A stretch of 64,000 nt of DNA from Alkalimarinus coralli (GCF_023650515.1 NZ_CP096016.1:4156001-4220000), one strand, 5' to 3'. Positions 9,574-18,646 are shown, counted from the first letter of the stretch. Translations and numbers: made by a program. The notes: a model not told the origin generated them from the sequence alone.

Positions 9574-9716
9574 GAGAGAGTTCTGCACGACTACTGCGCT
9601 TACAAATACAGCGTTAAAAAATGACTCAAAATGCTCATTTATAGACCATAAACTGCGCTTTTTCGTCATGTTTTGCCTTGTCTTTGATTCGCTCATAACG
9701 TCGTGCAAAGCTCTCT
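9574..9716. repeat. MITE-like dispersed repeat, copy 1
   Basis: About 143 bp with imperfect terminal inverted repeats (TTCTGCACGAC on the left, GTCGTGCAAAG on the right) around a core beginning CTACTGCGCTTACAAATACA. The core is nearly identical to those at 27054-27189 and 37657-37799. The element lies in the 470-base space between the binding-protein gene and nnrS. It carries no transposase. Confidence 0.8.
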
Positions 9717-9788
9717 ATGAGCTTTTCTCAAGGCCAGAGTGATGTTTTCAATACTAGAAGCCACTCGATAACACGGACTTAAGTAACG

Positions 9789-10991
9789 ATGTCTAATGTA
9801 GATAATATGAATGCCGCTATGGCTATCCCCCCTATTTTGCGTTTGGCGTTCAGGCCTCTGTTTTTAGGCGGTACGCTGTTTTCTATTATTGCACTCTGCT
9901 GGTGGGCCTATTTTTGGGTTGCCCCGTTTGACTGGCAACCCTACGGTGGGCCGGTTTGGTGGCATGGCCATGAAATGCTGTTTGGTTTTGGTGCAGCGAT
10001 TGTGGTTGGTTTCCTGTTAACCGCTGTACAGAGTTGGACGGGAGTTCCCGGCTTGAAGGGCAACAAGCTCGCAGTGCTGGCGCTGGCCTGGCTGTTGGGG
10101 AGACTCTTTATAGCCTTTGGCGGCTCACTTCCGGGCTGGCTTGTGGCCGTTGTTGACCTTAGTTTTTTGTTGCTGAGCGCAATGGCTATGGCTTATCCCG
10201 TATTGAAGGTGAAGCAGTGGCGCAACTTGATGTTCGTACCGATTTTGCTGGTATTGATGATATTGAATGGTGTTAGTCACTGGGGCGTGCTGACAGACAA
10301 CGCGCTGACGGCGCTTCACTCGCTGCATGGTGCCATTTTGCTGATTGCCTTAGTTGTTTCGATTATTGGCGGCAGGGTGATCCCTTTCTTTACTGCCAAT
10401 GCATCAAGTTATACCCGGCTTCCGAATATTGGTTGGCTCGACGGGTTGAGCATTGGCAGCATCATTGCGTTGGTGGTTATTGGTTTTGTTGGTTTTTCAG
10501 TCGTTCCTCAGCCTTTGCTCGCAGTACTAAGTCTTTTAGCGGCGGTATCGAATGGTTGGCGCTTTATGCGCTGGGGTATTGCGCACACGCTTAGCACCCC
10601 GTTGTTATGGTCGCTTCACTTCTCGTATCTGTTTGTGCCGGTAGGGATGATTGCACTGTTTTTGTATAGCATGGGTTGGCTTGGGAATATCAGTATTGCA
10701 CTGCACTGCCTGACTGTTGGTGCAATGGGAGGCATGATTCTAGCCATGATATCGAGGGTTACGCTTGGGCATACCGGGCGTAAACTACAGCCGCCAAAGT
10801 TAATGACACTGGGTTATATTCTTATTTTGACTGCGGCAGTGGTGCGCGTGTTGCTGCCTTGGCTGGTTCCACCGCTTGCCAATTGGGGAATTGTCGCTGC
10901 GGCCGTTCTCTGGGTCGCCGCATACAGTATTTACCTGCGTTATTATGGGCCAATGCTGGTTACAACCAGGGCTGATGGCCGCCCAGGCTAG
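9789..10991 (+). CDS. nnrS: NnrS family protein
   Basis: A 400-residue polytopic inner-membrane protein with about twelve hydrophobic segments. The N-terminal region shows the family hallmarks LRLAFRPLFLGGTLFSI and the WWHGHEMLFGFGAAIVVGFLLTAVQSWTG stretch, whose His residues are proposed heme ligands. NnrS proteins protect cells from nitric oxide stress and are often controlled by NO-sensing regulators, but no denitrification genes are seen here. A 28-residue Cys-rich gene follows by about 100 bases, probably in the same transcript, ending at the terminator at 11232. Confidence 0.93.
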   Translation: MSNVDNMNAAMAIPPILRLAFRPLFLGGTLFSIIALCWWAYFWVAPFDWQPYGGPVWWHGHEMLFGFGAAIVVGFLLTAVQSWTGVPGLKGNKLAVLALAWLLGRLFIAFGGSLPGWLVAVVDLSFLLLSAMAMAYPVLKVKQWRNLMFVPILLVLMILNGVSHWGVLTDNALTALHSLHGAILLIALVVSIIGGRVIPFFTANASSYTRLPNIGWLDGLSIGSIIALVVIGFVGFSVVPQPLLAVLSLLAAVSNGWRFMRWGIAHTLSTPLLWSLHFSYLFVPVGMIALFLYSMGWLGNISIALHCLTVGAMGGMILAMISRVTLGHTGRKLQPPKLMTLGYILILTAAVVRVLLPWLVPPLANWGIVAAAVLWVAAYSIYLRYYGPMLVTTRADGRPG

Positions 10992-11094
10992 AGCTGATAT
11001 TGATCAAGTACAGATTATAAGCTGCCCGTTATTATTAGCGGATATTAACAAACAGTTGGTCAATCACGAGTAAGTCAATTAAGAGGAAGAGTCT

Positions 11095-11181
11095 ATGAGT
11101 TGTTGTGGCGGATGCGGTGGCGAAAGCAGTGAGCAAAAAGGCACCGAAAAAGATAAAGAAAAGGGTCAAGATAAAAAGTAA
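11095..11181 (+). CDS. Tiny Cys-rich protein (28 aa) downstream of nnrS
   Basis: The reading frame has an ATG at 11095 behind a strong AAGAGGAAGAG ribosome site. The product starts MSCCGGCGGE, with three Cys in the CCGGC cluster, and ends in a highly charged Lys/Glu/Asp tail. The Cys cluster suggests metal or heme-metabolite binding, or NO/thiol chemistry, but no function is known to me. It has no signal peptide. A clear intrinsic terminator at 11232-11256 closes the transcript about 50 bases downstream, supporting a real nnrS operon partner. Confidence 0.6.
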   Translation: MSCCGGCGGESSEQKGTEKDKEKGQDKK

Positions 11182-11231
11182 CATTTAAACACTGAAACAA
11201 TATGGTCCGCACACTATATTGGTTTAGTCTT

Positions 11232-11256
11232 AAAAACCGGCTGATGCCGGTTTTTT
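11232..11256 (+). terminator. Intrinsic terminator of the nnrS transcript
   Basis: AAAAACCGGC and GCCGGTTTTT pair around a TGAT loop, followed by a T-run. The A-tract on the left means it can also act from the other strand. Confidence 0.85.
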
Positions 11257-11592
11257 GCGTTTGGGGAGCTGTAATATATAACTTCAGTTACGGCTACTTA
11301 TTTCAACTATCGTTATCTTCTGAAAAAACGGCCTTTTACTAAGGTAGTCTTGCACTATAGTTACATACTAGGCTCAATTCTTAATTGATTATTTCGGGCT
11401 GTAACCATGCTCTACAGACTATTCAGGAGCTACCGGCAAGATGAATCTCGCACAGTGACATCAATAGGTATTAACTATATCAAGGCACAGCAAAACCGTA
11501 ATGAGGGTATTTTCTGGTCTCAACAGCAAAATTTAGCTAAAATCCCTTCCCTTTTTGAGTCCAACCGATTAGATGGCAAAGGCGGAATGTGA
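11257..11592. other. 336-bp space upstream of mqo
   Basis: Contains a short open frame (11407-11589) with no recognisable protein. It probably holds the mqo promoter, but I see no unambiguous -35/-10 pair. A GGCGGA ribosome site sits just before the mqo ATG. Confidence 0.4.
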
Positions 11593-13074
11593 ATGGCTGT
11601 AAAAACTGCAGATGTATTGTTGGTCGGAGGTGGTGTGATGAGCGCCACATTAGGCATGATGCTTACACAACTCGACCCATCATTGAAAATAGTGATGGTG
11701 GAACGGCTTGATCATGTTGCTCATGAAAGCACCCATGGCTGGAACAATGCGGGTACAGGACATGCAGGGTATTGCGAGCTAAATTATACACCTCAGACAG
11801 AAAGTGGTGATGTTGAAATTGAGCGTGCGCTGGCTATCAATGCTTCGTTTGAGGTGACGCTCCAGTTTTGGTCGTATCTGGTTGAGAATAATATCCTCCC
11901 TGCTCCTACTCATTTCATCAACTCCGTCCCCCACCAGAGTTTTGTCTGGGGCGAAAAGGACGTTGAGTTTCTTCGCAAGCGCTATGAGTTAATGAAGGCT
12001 CATCATCTGTTTAAAGATATGGTTTATAGCGAAGACCCAAGAGTATTGAATGAGTGGATGCCGTTGGCAATGAGCCAGCGAGACCCCATGCAACCGGTCG
12101 CCGCGACGCGGGTAGATTATGGTTCGGATGTGGATTTTGGTTCGTTAACACGGAATATGGTGGAGAACCTAAAGACTAACCCTAACTTTGAACTGTTGAT
12201 GAACAACCCGGTAACCCGGATTAAGCAGCAGGAAAATGGCCGATGGTCGGTTCGAATTAAAGAAAAGCATACCAAAATTGTTAAGACGATTGATGCGGGT
12301 TTTGTCTTCCTGGGGGCTGGCGGTGGCGCACTGCCGTTGTTGCAGAAGTCTGGAATTCCTGAGCGAAAAGGCTATGGTGGTTTTCCGGTCAGTGGCCAGT
12401 GGCTGGTTTGTACCAAGCCAGAGGTTGTTCAACAACATCGCTCTAAAGCGTATGGAAAGGCACCTATTGGCGCGCCTCCCATGTCAGTTCCTCACCTTGA
12501 TACAAGGATTATCAATGGTAAGCCGGCTTTGTTGTTCGGGCCATTTGCCGGTTTCACCACCAAGTTTTTGAAAAAGGGTTCGAAGCTTGACCTGTTTGGT
12601 TCGGTGAAAGGCAATAACCTGGCTCCGATGATGTCTGTTGGTGCTAATAATATGGATTTGACTCGCTACTTAATTGGCGAAGCTTTCCAGTCTCACCAAG
12701 AGCGTGTTCAGGCGCTGCGGAATTTTTACCCCGAAGCAAAAGAAGAGGATTGGAAACTCGCGAAAGCAGGCCAGCGGGTTCAGATTATCAAGAAAGACGA
12801 GAACGGCAAGGGCAAGCTGGAATTTGGCACTGAGCTGGTCGCCTCGGCAGATGGCTCACTGGCAGCACTGCTAGGTGCTTCGCCGGGCGCGTCGACCGCC
12901 GTTCAGGCGATGGTTGATGTGGTTGAACGTTGTTTTAAAGACCGCCTTGAAGGTGCTGGCTGGAAAACCAAGATGAAGGAGATGATTCCGTCTTATGGAG
13001 AGTCTCTGGTTGACGATGAGGCACTGCTCAACACAACACGTCAAAGAACACTGGCGACACTTAAGCTGGTGTAA
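11593..13074 (+). CDS. mqo: Malate:quinone oxidoreductase
   Basis: A 493-residue FAD enzyme that oxidises malate to oxaloacetate and passes electrons to the quinone pool, at the inner face of the membrane. It shows the N-terminal dinucleotide fold VLLVGGGVMSATLG (residues about 9-22), the Mqo hallmark ERLDHVAHESTHGWNNAGTGHAGYCELNYTP, and GASPGASTAVQAM near the C terminus. Length matches the family norm of about 490-500. It stands alone between the nnrS terminator and a small outer-membrane protein gene. Confidence 0.96.
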   Translation: MAVKTADVLLVGGGVMSATLGMMLTQLDPSLKIVMVERLDHVAHESTHGWNNAGTGHAGYCELNYTPQTESGDVEIERALAINASFEVTLQFWSYLVENNILPAPTHFINSVPHQSFVWGEKDVEFLRKRYELMKAHHLFKDMVYSEDPRVLNEWMPLAMSQRDPMQPVAATRVDYGSDVDFGSLTRNMVENLKTNPNFELLMNNPVTRIKQQENGRWSVRIKEKHTKIVKTIDAGFVFLGAGGGALPLLQKSGIPERKGYGGFPVSGQWLVCTKPEVVQQHRSKAYGKAPIGAPPMSVPHLDTRIINGKPALLFGPFAGFTTKFLKKGSKLDLFGSVKGNNLAPMMSVGANNMDLTRYLIGEAFQSHQERVQALRNFYPEAKEEDWKLAKAGQRVQIIKKDENGKGKLEFGTELVASADGSLAALLGASPGASTAVQAMVDVVERCFKDRLEGAGWKTKMKEMIPSYGESLVDDEALLNTTRQRTLATLKLV

Positions 13075-13127
13075 GCTAAGATGGAACTGTTCGTGTATAA
13101 ACCAACAATAATCAGGTGAAGAACTCC

Positions 13128-13766
13128 ATGTACTCCAAGGTAGCCATTGCTTTAATGATATTGCTGATGTCAGTCAGTGCCCATGCCCGTTATGTTAAAG
13201 ATCGGGCGGGAAGCTGGGAAGGGACGTTGATGGCAAAGCATCAGGGTGAAGACACGATTGCCAGTAAAAATGGTTCAAAGTCAGCGTTTGATGAGAATAC
13301 AGGGTGGGGGTTCACGCTTGGTTATAACATGGATAACCATTGGAACTTTGCTTGGGAGTTTTCCCATAACAACCCTAAATACAAGGCGGAATATTTAGAT
13401 TCAAATGGAAATGCGAAGACCCTGAGTCATCGAAGTGATTTTTATACCAACAACGTTAATGTCACTTTTCACCTGCTAGAGGGCAATATAACCCCTTATG
13501 CTGTTTTAGGGGGTGGTTTTACTTACGTAGACTCCAATGTCAGTAATGGTGAGTATTACTGTAGTGGTTACTATTACTGGTACTGCTATTCGAACTCATA
13601 CAGTACAACAGAATGGTCATATAGTGCCGCCCTGGGCCTGAGAGCGGATATTACCTCAAACGTGTTTGTTAGAGGCAGTTATGGTTACCAAAAGGTGGAT
13701 ATGGGGTCTGGTAGCAATAAGTCTGATGCTACTATTACACGCTTTGAGGCCGGAGTACGGTTTTAA
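13128..13766 (+). CDS. Small outer-membrane beta-barrel protein
   Basis: The ATG at 13128 is preferred over a GTG at 13116 because AGGTGA lies 11 bases upstream and the product then opens with a signal peptide (MYSKVAIALMILLMSVSAHA). The 212-residue protein alternates polar and aromatic residues in short strands and ends in Phe (FEAGVRF), as outer-membrane barrels do. It belongs to the OmpA/OmpW-like porin superfamily. A Tyr/Cys-rich loop (YYCSGYYYWYCYSNSY) is unusual and might form a disulfide. Function is unknown. Confidence 0.8.
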   Translation: MYSKVAIALMILLMSVSAHARYVKDRAGSWEGTLMAKHQGEDTIASKNGSKSAFDENTGWGFTLGYNMDNHWNFAWEFSHNNPKYKAEYLDSNGNAKTLSHRSDFYTNNVNVTFHLLEGNITPYAVLGGGFTYVDSNVSNGEYYCSGYYYWYCYSNSYSTTEWSYSAALGLRADITSNVFVRGSYGYQKVDMGSGSNKSDATITRFEAGVRF

Positions 13767-13788
13767 ATTCACTCAAGAGGCCGGTGTT

Positions 13789-14448
13789 GTGTCGTATTTA
13801 TCTACCATAGAAATAGAACCTAAAACGAAAGCGGATGCCTCTGTTATCTGGTTACACGGCTTAGGTGCCAGCGGACATGACTTTGAACCTATCGTGCCTG
13901 AACTAAATCTACCTGAGCAGGCGGCGATACGGTTTATTCTGCCTCATGCGCCTTCGATTCCGGTAACCGTGAATGGCGGATTTATCATGCCTGCCTGGTA
14001 CGATATTTTGGAAATGGACATTGACCGAAAAATCGACGAAGGACACCTGCTTCAGTCTGTCGATGAAGTTCATAAACTGATTCGGCGGGAGCAGGAGCGA
14101 GGTATTGCCAGTGAGCGAATTATCATTGTCGGATTTTCGCAAGGTGGAGCAGTAGGCTACCATGCTGCGTTGACTTATCCTGAAAAACTGGGTGGTTTGT
14201 TGGGCCTATCAACGTACTTCGCAACCGCACAGACGATTACCCCAAACCCGGTTAACAAGGACATCCCTATCAAGGTCTACCATGGTTCATTAGATCCGGT
14301 TGTTTCAGAAGCGTTAGGCCGAAAAGGCTATGAAGACCTTTTAGCTTTGGGATATCAGGCTGACTATGAGACTTATCCGATGGAGCATCAGGTTTGCCTT
14401 GAAGAGATTGAAGACATATCAGCGTGGTTGCAGCAGCGGTTGCTCTAA
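13789..14448 (+). CDS. Carboxylesterase/phospholipase (alpha/beta hydrolase)
   Basis: A 219-residue cytoplasmic esterase of the acyl-protein thioesterase/lysophospholipase family. The nucleophile Ser sits in GFSQGG; the Asp is in HGSLDPVV and the His in YPMEHQV. The oxyanion motif is IWLHGLGASGHDF. Start is a GTG at 13789 with AAGAGG upstream, which gives the usual family length; an upstream ATG in this frame would overlap the preceding barrel gene. It starts 22 bases after that gene. Confidence 0.9.
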   Translation: MSYLSTIEIEPKTKADASVIWLHGLGASGHDFEPIVPELNLPEQAAIRFILPHAPSIPVTVNGGFIMPAWYDILEMDIDRKIDEGHLLQSVDEVHKLIRREQERGIASERIIIVGFSQGGAVGYHAALTYPEKLGGLLGLSTYFATAQTITPNPVNKDIPIKVYHGSLDPVVSEALGRKGYEDLLALGYQADYETYPMEHQVCLEEIEDISAWLQQRLL

Positions 14449-14598
14449 TAGCAAAGCTGCTCAAACTCCATCGACACTGCACTATTATTGACTGTGGTTT
14501 TTTGAGTCTATTCATTTGAGTGTTTTAACCATTGAAGCATGGCTCGCTTAGCGGCATGCTATAAACAGTCTCAAACAATGTATGCCCGGAGTGAAGGT

Positions 14599-15276
14599 AT
14601 GGATAGTTCTTTTGATCAGTATTTGGTCGCGACTCGCTTCTATGATTATGATAAACCAGCGGTTAAAGCGTGGGCTGATCAAGTGTTGGAAGGCGTGCCC
14701 GGTGACCCGGTTGAAGTTGCCAAAGCGCTATACCTGGCTGCACGGGATGATGTTAGCTACAACCCTTATGTGTTTTCGGACGATCCAAAAACCCTTAGCG
14801 CTAGCCACGTTCTGGAAACCCGGCAATCATACTGTATTCCGAAAGCCGTGCTTCTCGGCGCGGCTGCCCGCTACAAGGGGATTCCTGCCAGGCTGGGGTT
14901 GGCGGACGTTAAGAACCATCTATCCAGCCCTCGTCTGATTGAATGGCTCCGCTCGGATATATTTAGAATGCATGGCTATATAGAGCTCTACCTCAATGGT
15001 CAATGGGTTAAAGCGACTCCTGCATTTAACGCGCGGTTGTGCCGACTGATGAAAGTTGAGCCGCTGGCGTTTGACGGGGTTAACGACTCGATCTTCCAGG
15101 AATATACGGACGATGGTGCGCAGCACATGGAATATGTGAATGAGCATGGCGAGTTTGCAGACGTACCGATGGATTTTATCCTGGAAGGAATTCAGTCAGC
15201 TTACCCTCACCTGTTTGATAGTGATAACCAGCCTCGATCTGTGTCAGGTAATATGGAATCTGAACTTTTAAAATAG
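14599..15276 (+). CDS. Transglutaminase-like domain protein
   Basis: A 225-residue cytoplasmic protein with a transglutaminase/protease-like core: Cys in the RQSYCIPKAVLLGAAARYKGIPARLGLADV block and His in FRMHGYIELYLNGQWV. The position normally holding the third catalytic residue reads KATPAFN, so an Asp is not obvious there. The family carries out thiol-based amide hydrolysis or transfer, and the substrate is unknown. The ATG at 14599 is chosen for the GGAG seven bases upstream; an in-frame ATG at 14539 lacks a clear ribosome site. Confidence 0.82.
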   Translation: MDSSFDQYLVATRFYDYDKPAVKAWADQVLEGVPGDPVEVAKALYLAARDDVSYNPYVFSDDPKTLSASHVLETRQSYCIPKAVLLGAAARYKGIPARLGLADVKNHLSSPRLIEWLRSDIFRMHGYIELYLNGQWVKATPAFNARLCRLMKVEPLAFDGVNDSIFQEYTDDGAQHMEYVNEHGEFADVPMDFILEGIQSAYPHLFDSDNQPRSVSGNMESELLK

Positions 15277-15364
15277 TGTTTTTTGGCAAAAAAAACTGAG
15301 CAAAATCTGAACAACGGAATATACTTAGGGAACCTACACTTCAATTATAATAATGAGGCTCCTT

Positions 15365-15586
15365 ATGGAAAAGCAAACCTCTGGTTGGTTGGAAGAGTTC
15401 GGTGATTATATCTCTGGCGGGCTGACTGCGCTGCTGTGTCTTGATCTTGGCATGTTCTTTATTCATCTGATTTTAGAACGCAGTACTGAAGGCTATGGAC
15501 TCAGTACGCTGCCTTTTATTATTGTCGCGCTGGTGTTATTCCATATCGAACGAATGTACCGCAGGCAGGCATCGCAAGACCACTAA
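15365..15586 (+). CDS. Small two-helix membrane protein of unknown function
   Basis: A 73-residue protein with two predicted membrane helices (about LTALLCLDLGMFFIHLIL and LPFIIVALVLFHIERMY). The second ATG (15365) has GAGG six bases upstream and is preferred to the one at 15353. I do not recognise the family. It lies about 90 bases after the transglutaminase-like gene and converges with leuA. Confidence 0.6.
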   Translation: MEKQTSGWLEEFGDYISGGLTALLCLDLGMFFIHLILERSTEGYGLSTLPFIIVALVLFHIERMYRRQASQDH

Positions 15587-15618
15587 CCCCACCGGTTAAG
15601 GCAGGGTGTGCTCTGCAA

Positions 15619-17307
15619 TTAGGCGACTGCTTGTTGTTGCTTTGCCATATACTGATTGGTCGCACTTAACATCGCGTTCAGAGATGCGGCGACGGTATCT
15701 TCGTGGATGGCAACACCAACGTATTGCTGACCTTCAATGCTGAGTTGCAGGTACGCCACGGCATCGGCGTCACTCCCTTCTTGTAAGGCGTGCTCGCTAT
15801 ACTCTTGAATACTCACTTGTACGCCGCAATGGCTGCGCAATGCCTGGGCGAACGCATCCATAACACCATGGCCTTCACCGGACACTTCAATGGCTTGAGC
15901 GTCAGAAATGAGCTGTGCATGCACCTGGTCATGGGTGGTTCGTTTTAGGTCAAATGCACCTAAGCGAAACGGTGACGGGTGATCGATGTAGGCATCGCTA
16001 AACAACTGCCACATATCTTCAGCTGAAACCTCTCCACCATTTAACTCCGCCTGTTGCTGCACGGCGCCACTAAAGGCAATTTGTAACCAGCGTGGTAACT
16101 GTACGCCATATACCTGTTCAAGCGCGTATGCAACCCCCCCTTTACCCGACTGAGAGTTCACCCGAATCACCTCTTGGTAACTTCGGCCAAGGTCTGTTGG
16201 GTCGATGGGCAAATAAGCGACTTGCCAGGGTTGTTCGGGGCTGGCATGTTGTTTTTGATTGTACTGTGCCAAGCACTTCTTAATGGCATCCTGGTGGCTA
16301 CCCGAAAACGCAGTATAAACCAGCTCACCGGCATAAGGGTGTCTGGGGTGAACCGGTAGCTGGGTGCAGGCTTTGACTACCCGCACAATTTCATCCATGT
16401 CGGCTAAATATAATTCGGGGTCAATGCCCTGGCTGTACAGGTTCATCGCCATGGTAACGATATCCATATTCCCGGTGCGCTCTCCATTCCCCAGCATGGT
16501 GCCTTCAACTCGTTGTGCTCCGGCCATGACGGCCAGCTCTGCGGCGGCGACACCACAGCCTCTGTCATTGTGCGTATGCACGCTGATAATAATCGAATCG
16601 CGGTTACTGACGTGATTGCAAAACCACTCTATCTGGTCGGCGAAAACGTTGGGTGTTGCCATTTCAACAGTTGCAGGCAGATTAATAATCGCTGGTTTGT
16701 CGGGAGTTGGCTGCCAAACTGCGGTGACAGCATCAACTACTTCCACGGCAAAATCTAACTCGGTGCCGGTAAAGCTCTCAGGCGAGTACTGATAGACCCA
16801 CTCTGTCTCCGGGTGTTTTTCTGCCAGCTCTTTGACTTTACGGGCACCGCGTACGGCGATATCAATAATGCCTTGTTTATCTAGTTTAAAGACCTGTTCT
16901 CGCTGAACGGTAGAGGTCGAGTTATATACATGCACAACGGCACGTTTGGCACCTTTCAAAGACTCAAAGGTACGTTCGATCAGCTCGGGCCGCGCCTGGG
17001 TCAAGACTTGCAGCGTGACATCGTCTGGCACCTGGTTCTCTTCAATCAACCACCTTACAAAGTCAAAGTCCGGCTGCGATGCTGCTGGAAAGCCAACTTC
17101 GATCTCCTTAAAACCCACTTTTACCAGCAAGGCGAAAAGCATCTGTTTTTGGCTTACGAACATGGGTTCAATCAGCGCCTGATTGCCATCACGCAGGTCG
17201 ACACTGCACCAGTCTGGTGCTTGGGTAATGACGTTGTCGGGCCATGTCCGGTTGGCCAACTTTATCGGGGCGAAAGGACGGTACTTTTGATGATTGAACC
17301 CTGACAT
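15619..17307 (-). CDS. leuA: 2-isopropylmalate synthase
   Basis: Joins acetyl-CoA and 2-ketoisovalerate, the first committed step of leucine synthesis. At 562 residues it is the long form. The HMGL-like catalytic barrel has DLRDGNQAL (37-45) and the metal ligand motif HTHND (244-248). The last 150 or so residues form the LeuA dimer/feedback domain (GEGHGVMDAFAQALRSH), through which leucine inhibits the enzyme. It is divergent from an Lrp/AsnC regulator, with a palindrome in the shared promoter region, so Lrp-type control is likely. No leucine-rich leader peptide was found upstream. Confidence 0.96.
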   Translation of the reverse strand: MSGFNHQKYRPFAPIKLANRTWPDNVITQAPDWCSVDLRDGNQALIEPMFVSQKQMLFALLVKVGFKEIEVGFPAASQPDFDFVRWLIEENQVPDDVTLQVLTQARPELIERTFESLKGAKRAVVHVYNSTSTVQREQVFKLDKQGIIDIAVRGARKVKELAEKHPETEWVYQYSPESFTGTELDFAVEVVDAVTAVWQPTPDKPAIINLPATVEMATPNVFADQIEWFCNHVSNRDSIIISVHTHNDRGCGVAAAELAVMAGAQRVEGTMLGNGERTGNMDIVTMAMNLYSQGIDPELYLADMDEIVRVVKACTQLPVHPRHPYAGELVYTAFSGSHQDAIKKCLAQYNQKQHASPEQPWQVAYLPIDPTDLGRSYQEVIRVNSQSGKGGVAYALEQVYGVQLPRWLQIAFSGAVQQQAELNGGEVSAEDMWQLFSDAYIDHPSPFRLGAFDLKRTTHDQVHAQLISDAQAIEVSGEGHGVMDAFAQALRSHCGVQVSIQEYSEHALQEGSDADAVAYLQLSIEGQQYVGVAIHEDTVAASLNAMLSATNQYMAKQQQAVA

Positions 17308-17436
17308 GAAAGGCAGCTCCTGTAATAAGATATCGAGAATAAATTATAGGGCTAATGATAGAGTGAATGATTGCAAAAATGCTTATTAATAAGTCTAATT
17401 TGGCAATAATTATCTTCAAATTAACTTTAAATTAGT

Positions 17437-17457
17437 GTTATATTGCTTGAATATAAC
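17437..17457. promoter_or_regulatory. Palindrome between leuA and lrp-like gene
   Basis: GTTATAT and ATATAAC, 7-nt spacer, in the AT-rich space between the divergent leuA and Lrp/AsnC genes. The position and symmetry fit an Lrp-family operator. Confidence 0.45.
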
Positions 17458-17523
17458 AAATGTTAGATATTGACTGTATATTCTTCGTTTTCGTTTTCGT
17501 TTACAGCAGCAAGGTGGCTGGTA

Positions 17524-18000
17524 ATGGTAAGTCTGGACAGGTTGGATCGTCGAATCCTCGAAGCACTGCAAAAAAATGGCAGCATTAGCAACCTTGAGTT
17601 GGCAGAACAGGTAGGGCTCTCGCCTTCCCCCTGCTCTCGCCGGGTTAAGCAGCTAGAAGAAAACGGGATTATCAACCGAACCGCAATACTGTTGAACCCG
17701 GAAGCGTTAGACCTTAAACTCACGGCCATCATTCAAGTCAGTATGGATCGCCATACGCCCGACCGGTTTGAGAACTTTGAACAAACGCTTGAAGGCTATC
17801 CAGAGGTCATGGCCTGCTCGCTTATTACCGGGCAAGCCGCAGACTATTTGATAGAAGTATTGGTGCCTGATATGGATGGTTATCAGGAGTTCCTGTTGGG
17901 CCGCTTAACTCGTATACCGGGGGTAAGCGGGGTTCATTCAAGTTTTGTTTTGCGTAAAATTATTGATCGAACAGAAATACCCCTTACTCACTTAAAATAA
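17524..18000 (+). CDS. Lrp/AsnC family transcriptional regulator
   Basis: A 158-residue protein with an N-terminal helix-turn-helix (LDRLDRRILEALQKNGSISNLELAEQVGLSPSPCSRRVKQLEENGII) and a C-terminal RAM ligand-binding domain (VMACSLITGQAADYLIEVLVPDMDGYQEFL). Lrp proteins sense amino acids and form octamers. The ATG at 17524 has AAGGTGG upstream and gives the normal length. Its divergent placement beside leuA suggests that it regulates leucine synthesis or its own gene. Confidence 0.93.
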   Translation: MVSLDRLDRRILEALQKNGSISNLELAEQVGLSPSPCSRRVKQLEENGIINRTAILLNPEALDLKLTAIIQVSMDRHTPDRFENFEQTLEGYPEVMACSLITGQAADYLIEVLVPDMDGYQEFLLGRLTRIPGVSGVHSSFVLRKIIDRTEIPLTHLK

Positions 18001-18024
18001 CGATTCTTTAGAAGAGAGCTGTAT

Positions 18025-18480
18025 ATGTCAATTGCGTTACCTTTGCACCTGTTAGCCGCTGTTATCTGGGTTGGCGGTATGTTTTTCGCCTATGTTTGCC
18101 TTCGCCCTGTCGCTGCGACGGTATTTGAGCCCCCTCATCGGCTTCAGCTTTGGGCTCATGTGTTTGTAAAGTTCTTCACTTGGGTGTGGGCGGCGGTTAT
18201 TACACTGATTGTGACAGGGCATGGCATGATTGCACTGTATGGCGGGTTTGGCAGCATCGGTAAGCATGTGCATATTATGCTGGGTATTGGCTATATTATG
18301 TTTCTGTTGTTTGCGCATCTTTATTTTGCGCCATTCAAACGACTAAAGACGGCTGTTGAAGCGGCTGACTGGGCTGTTGCGGGTAATAACCTAAACCAGA
18401 TTAGAAAGATCGTCGGCATCAATCTGGTATTGGGGTTAGTGACAGTCGTAGTCGCGAGCGCTGGTAGGTATTTACTGTAG
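18025..18480 (+). CDS. CopD-family integral membrane protein
   Basis: A 151-residue protein with four membrane helices. The first holds HLLAAVIWVGGMFFAYVCLRPVA, typical of the CopD/UPF0093-like family, whose His residues may bind heme or copper. It starts 24 bases after the Lrp/AsnC gene and may share its transcript. The role in copper or heme handling is known only for distant relatives and is not shown here. Confidence 0.8.
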   Translation: MSIALPLHLLAAVIWVGGMFFAYVCLRPVAATVFEPPHRLQLWAHVFVKFFTWVWAAVITLIVTGHGMIALYGGFGSIGKHVHIMLGIGYIMFLLFAHLYFAPFKRLKTAVEAADWAVAGNNLNQIRKIVGINLVLGLVTVVVASAGRYLL

Positions 18481-18561
18481 AACCTACATATTGCCTTGTG
18501 GTTGGTCGTAGCTACTGTTTATTGATGGTCCCGCTATGGCCCACTGCCACTCTCAAGGTCC

Positions 18562-18646
18562 TTTGTCACTCCCGGGTTCATTTGTCATTCCTTAGCTCCT
18601 TTGTCATTCCCGGGTTCCTTTGTCATTCCCGCGCAGGCGGGAATCC
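18562..18646. repeat. 19-bp tandem array ending in a REP-like hairpin
   Basis: Three 19-bp units begin TTTGTCAYTCC (18562-18580, 18581-18599, 18600-18618). A fourth (from 18619) runs into the hairpin ATTCCCGC-GCAG-GCGGGAAT (18625-18644), a common proteobacterial REP-like palindrome. The surrounding space from 18481 to 18665 holds no gene. Confidence 0.8.

Noticed and set aside
9499-9708. Short minus-strand frame within the MITE-like repeat, with a similar peptide in copy 2
   Set aside because: The peptide (KKRSL..INE.FESFFNAVF) arises from the repeat itself. In copy 3 the same frame has a TGA where the others have TGG or TAT, so coding is not conserved.
11407-11592. 61-residue frame directly ahead of mqo
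   Set aside because: It has no recognisable domain or convincing ribosome site; the mqo ribosome site overlaps its end. Treated as intergenic.
16930-17304. 124-residue plus-strand frame inside leuA
   Set aside because: It is a reverse-strand shadow of a strongly conserved gene.
17308-17523. Leucine leader peptide or T-box type attenuator upstream of leuA
   Set aside because: I looked for a short Leu-rich ORF and paired hairpins but found none; only the Lrp-like palindrome is visible.
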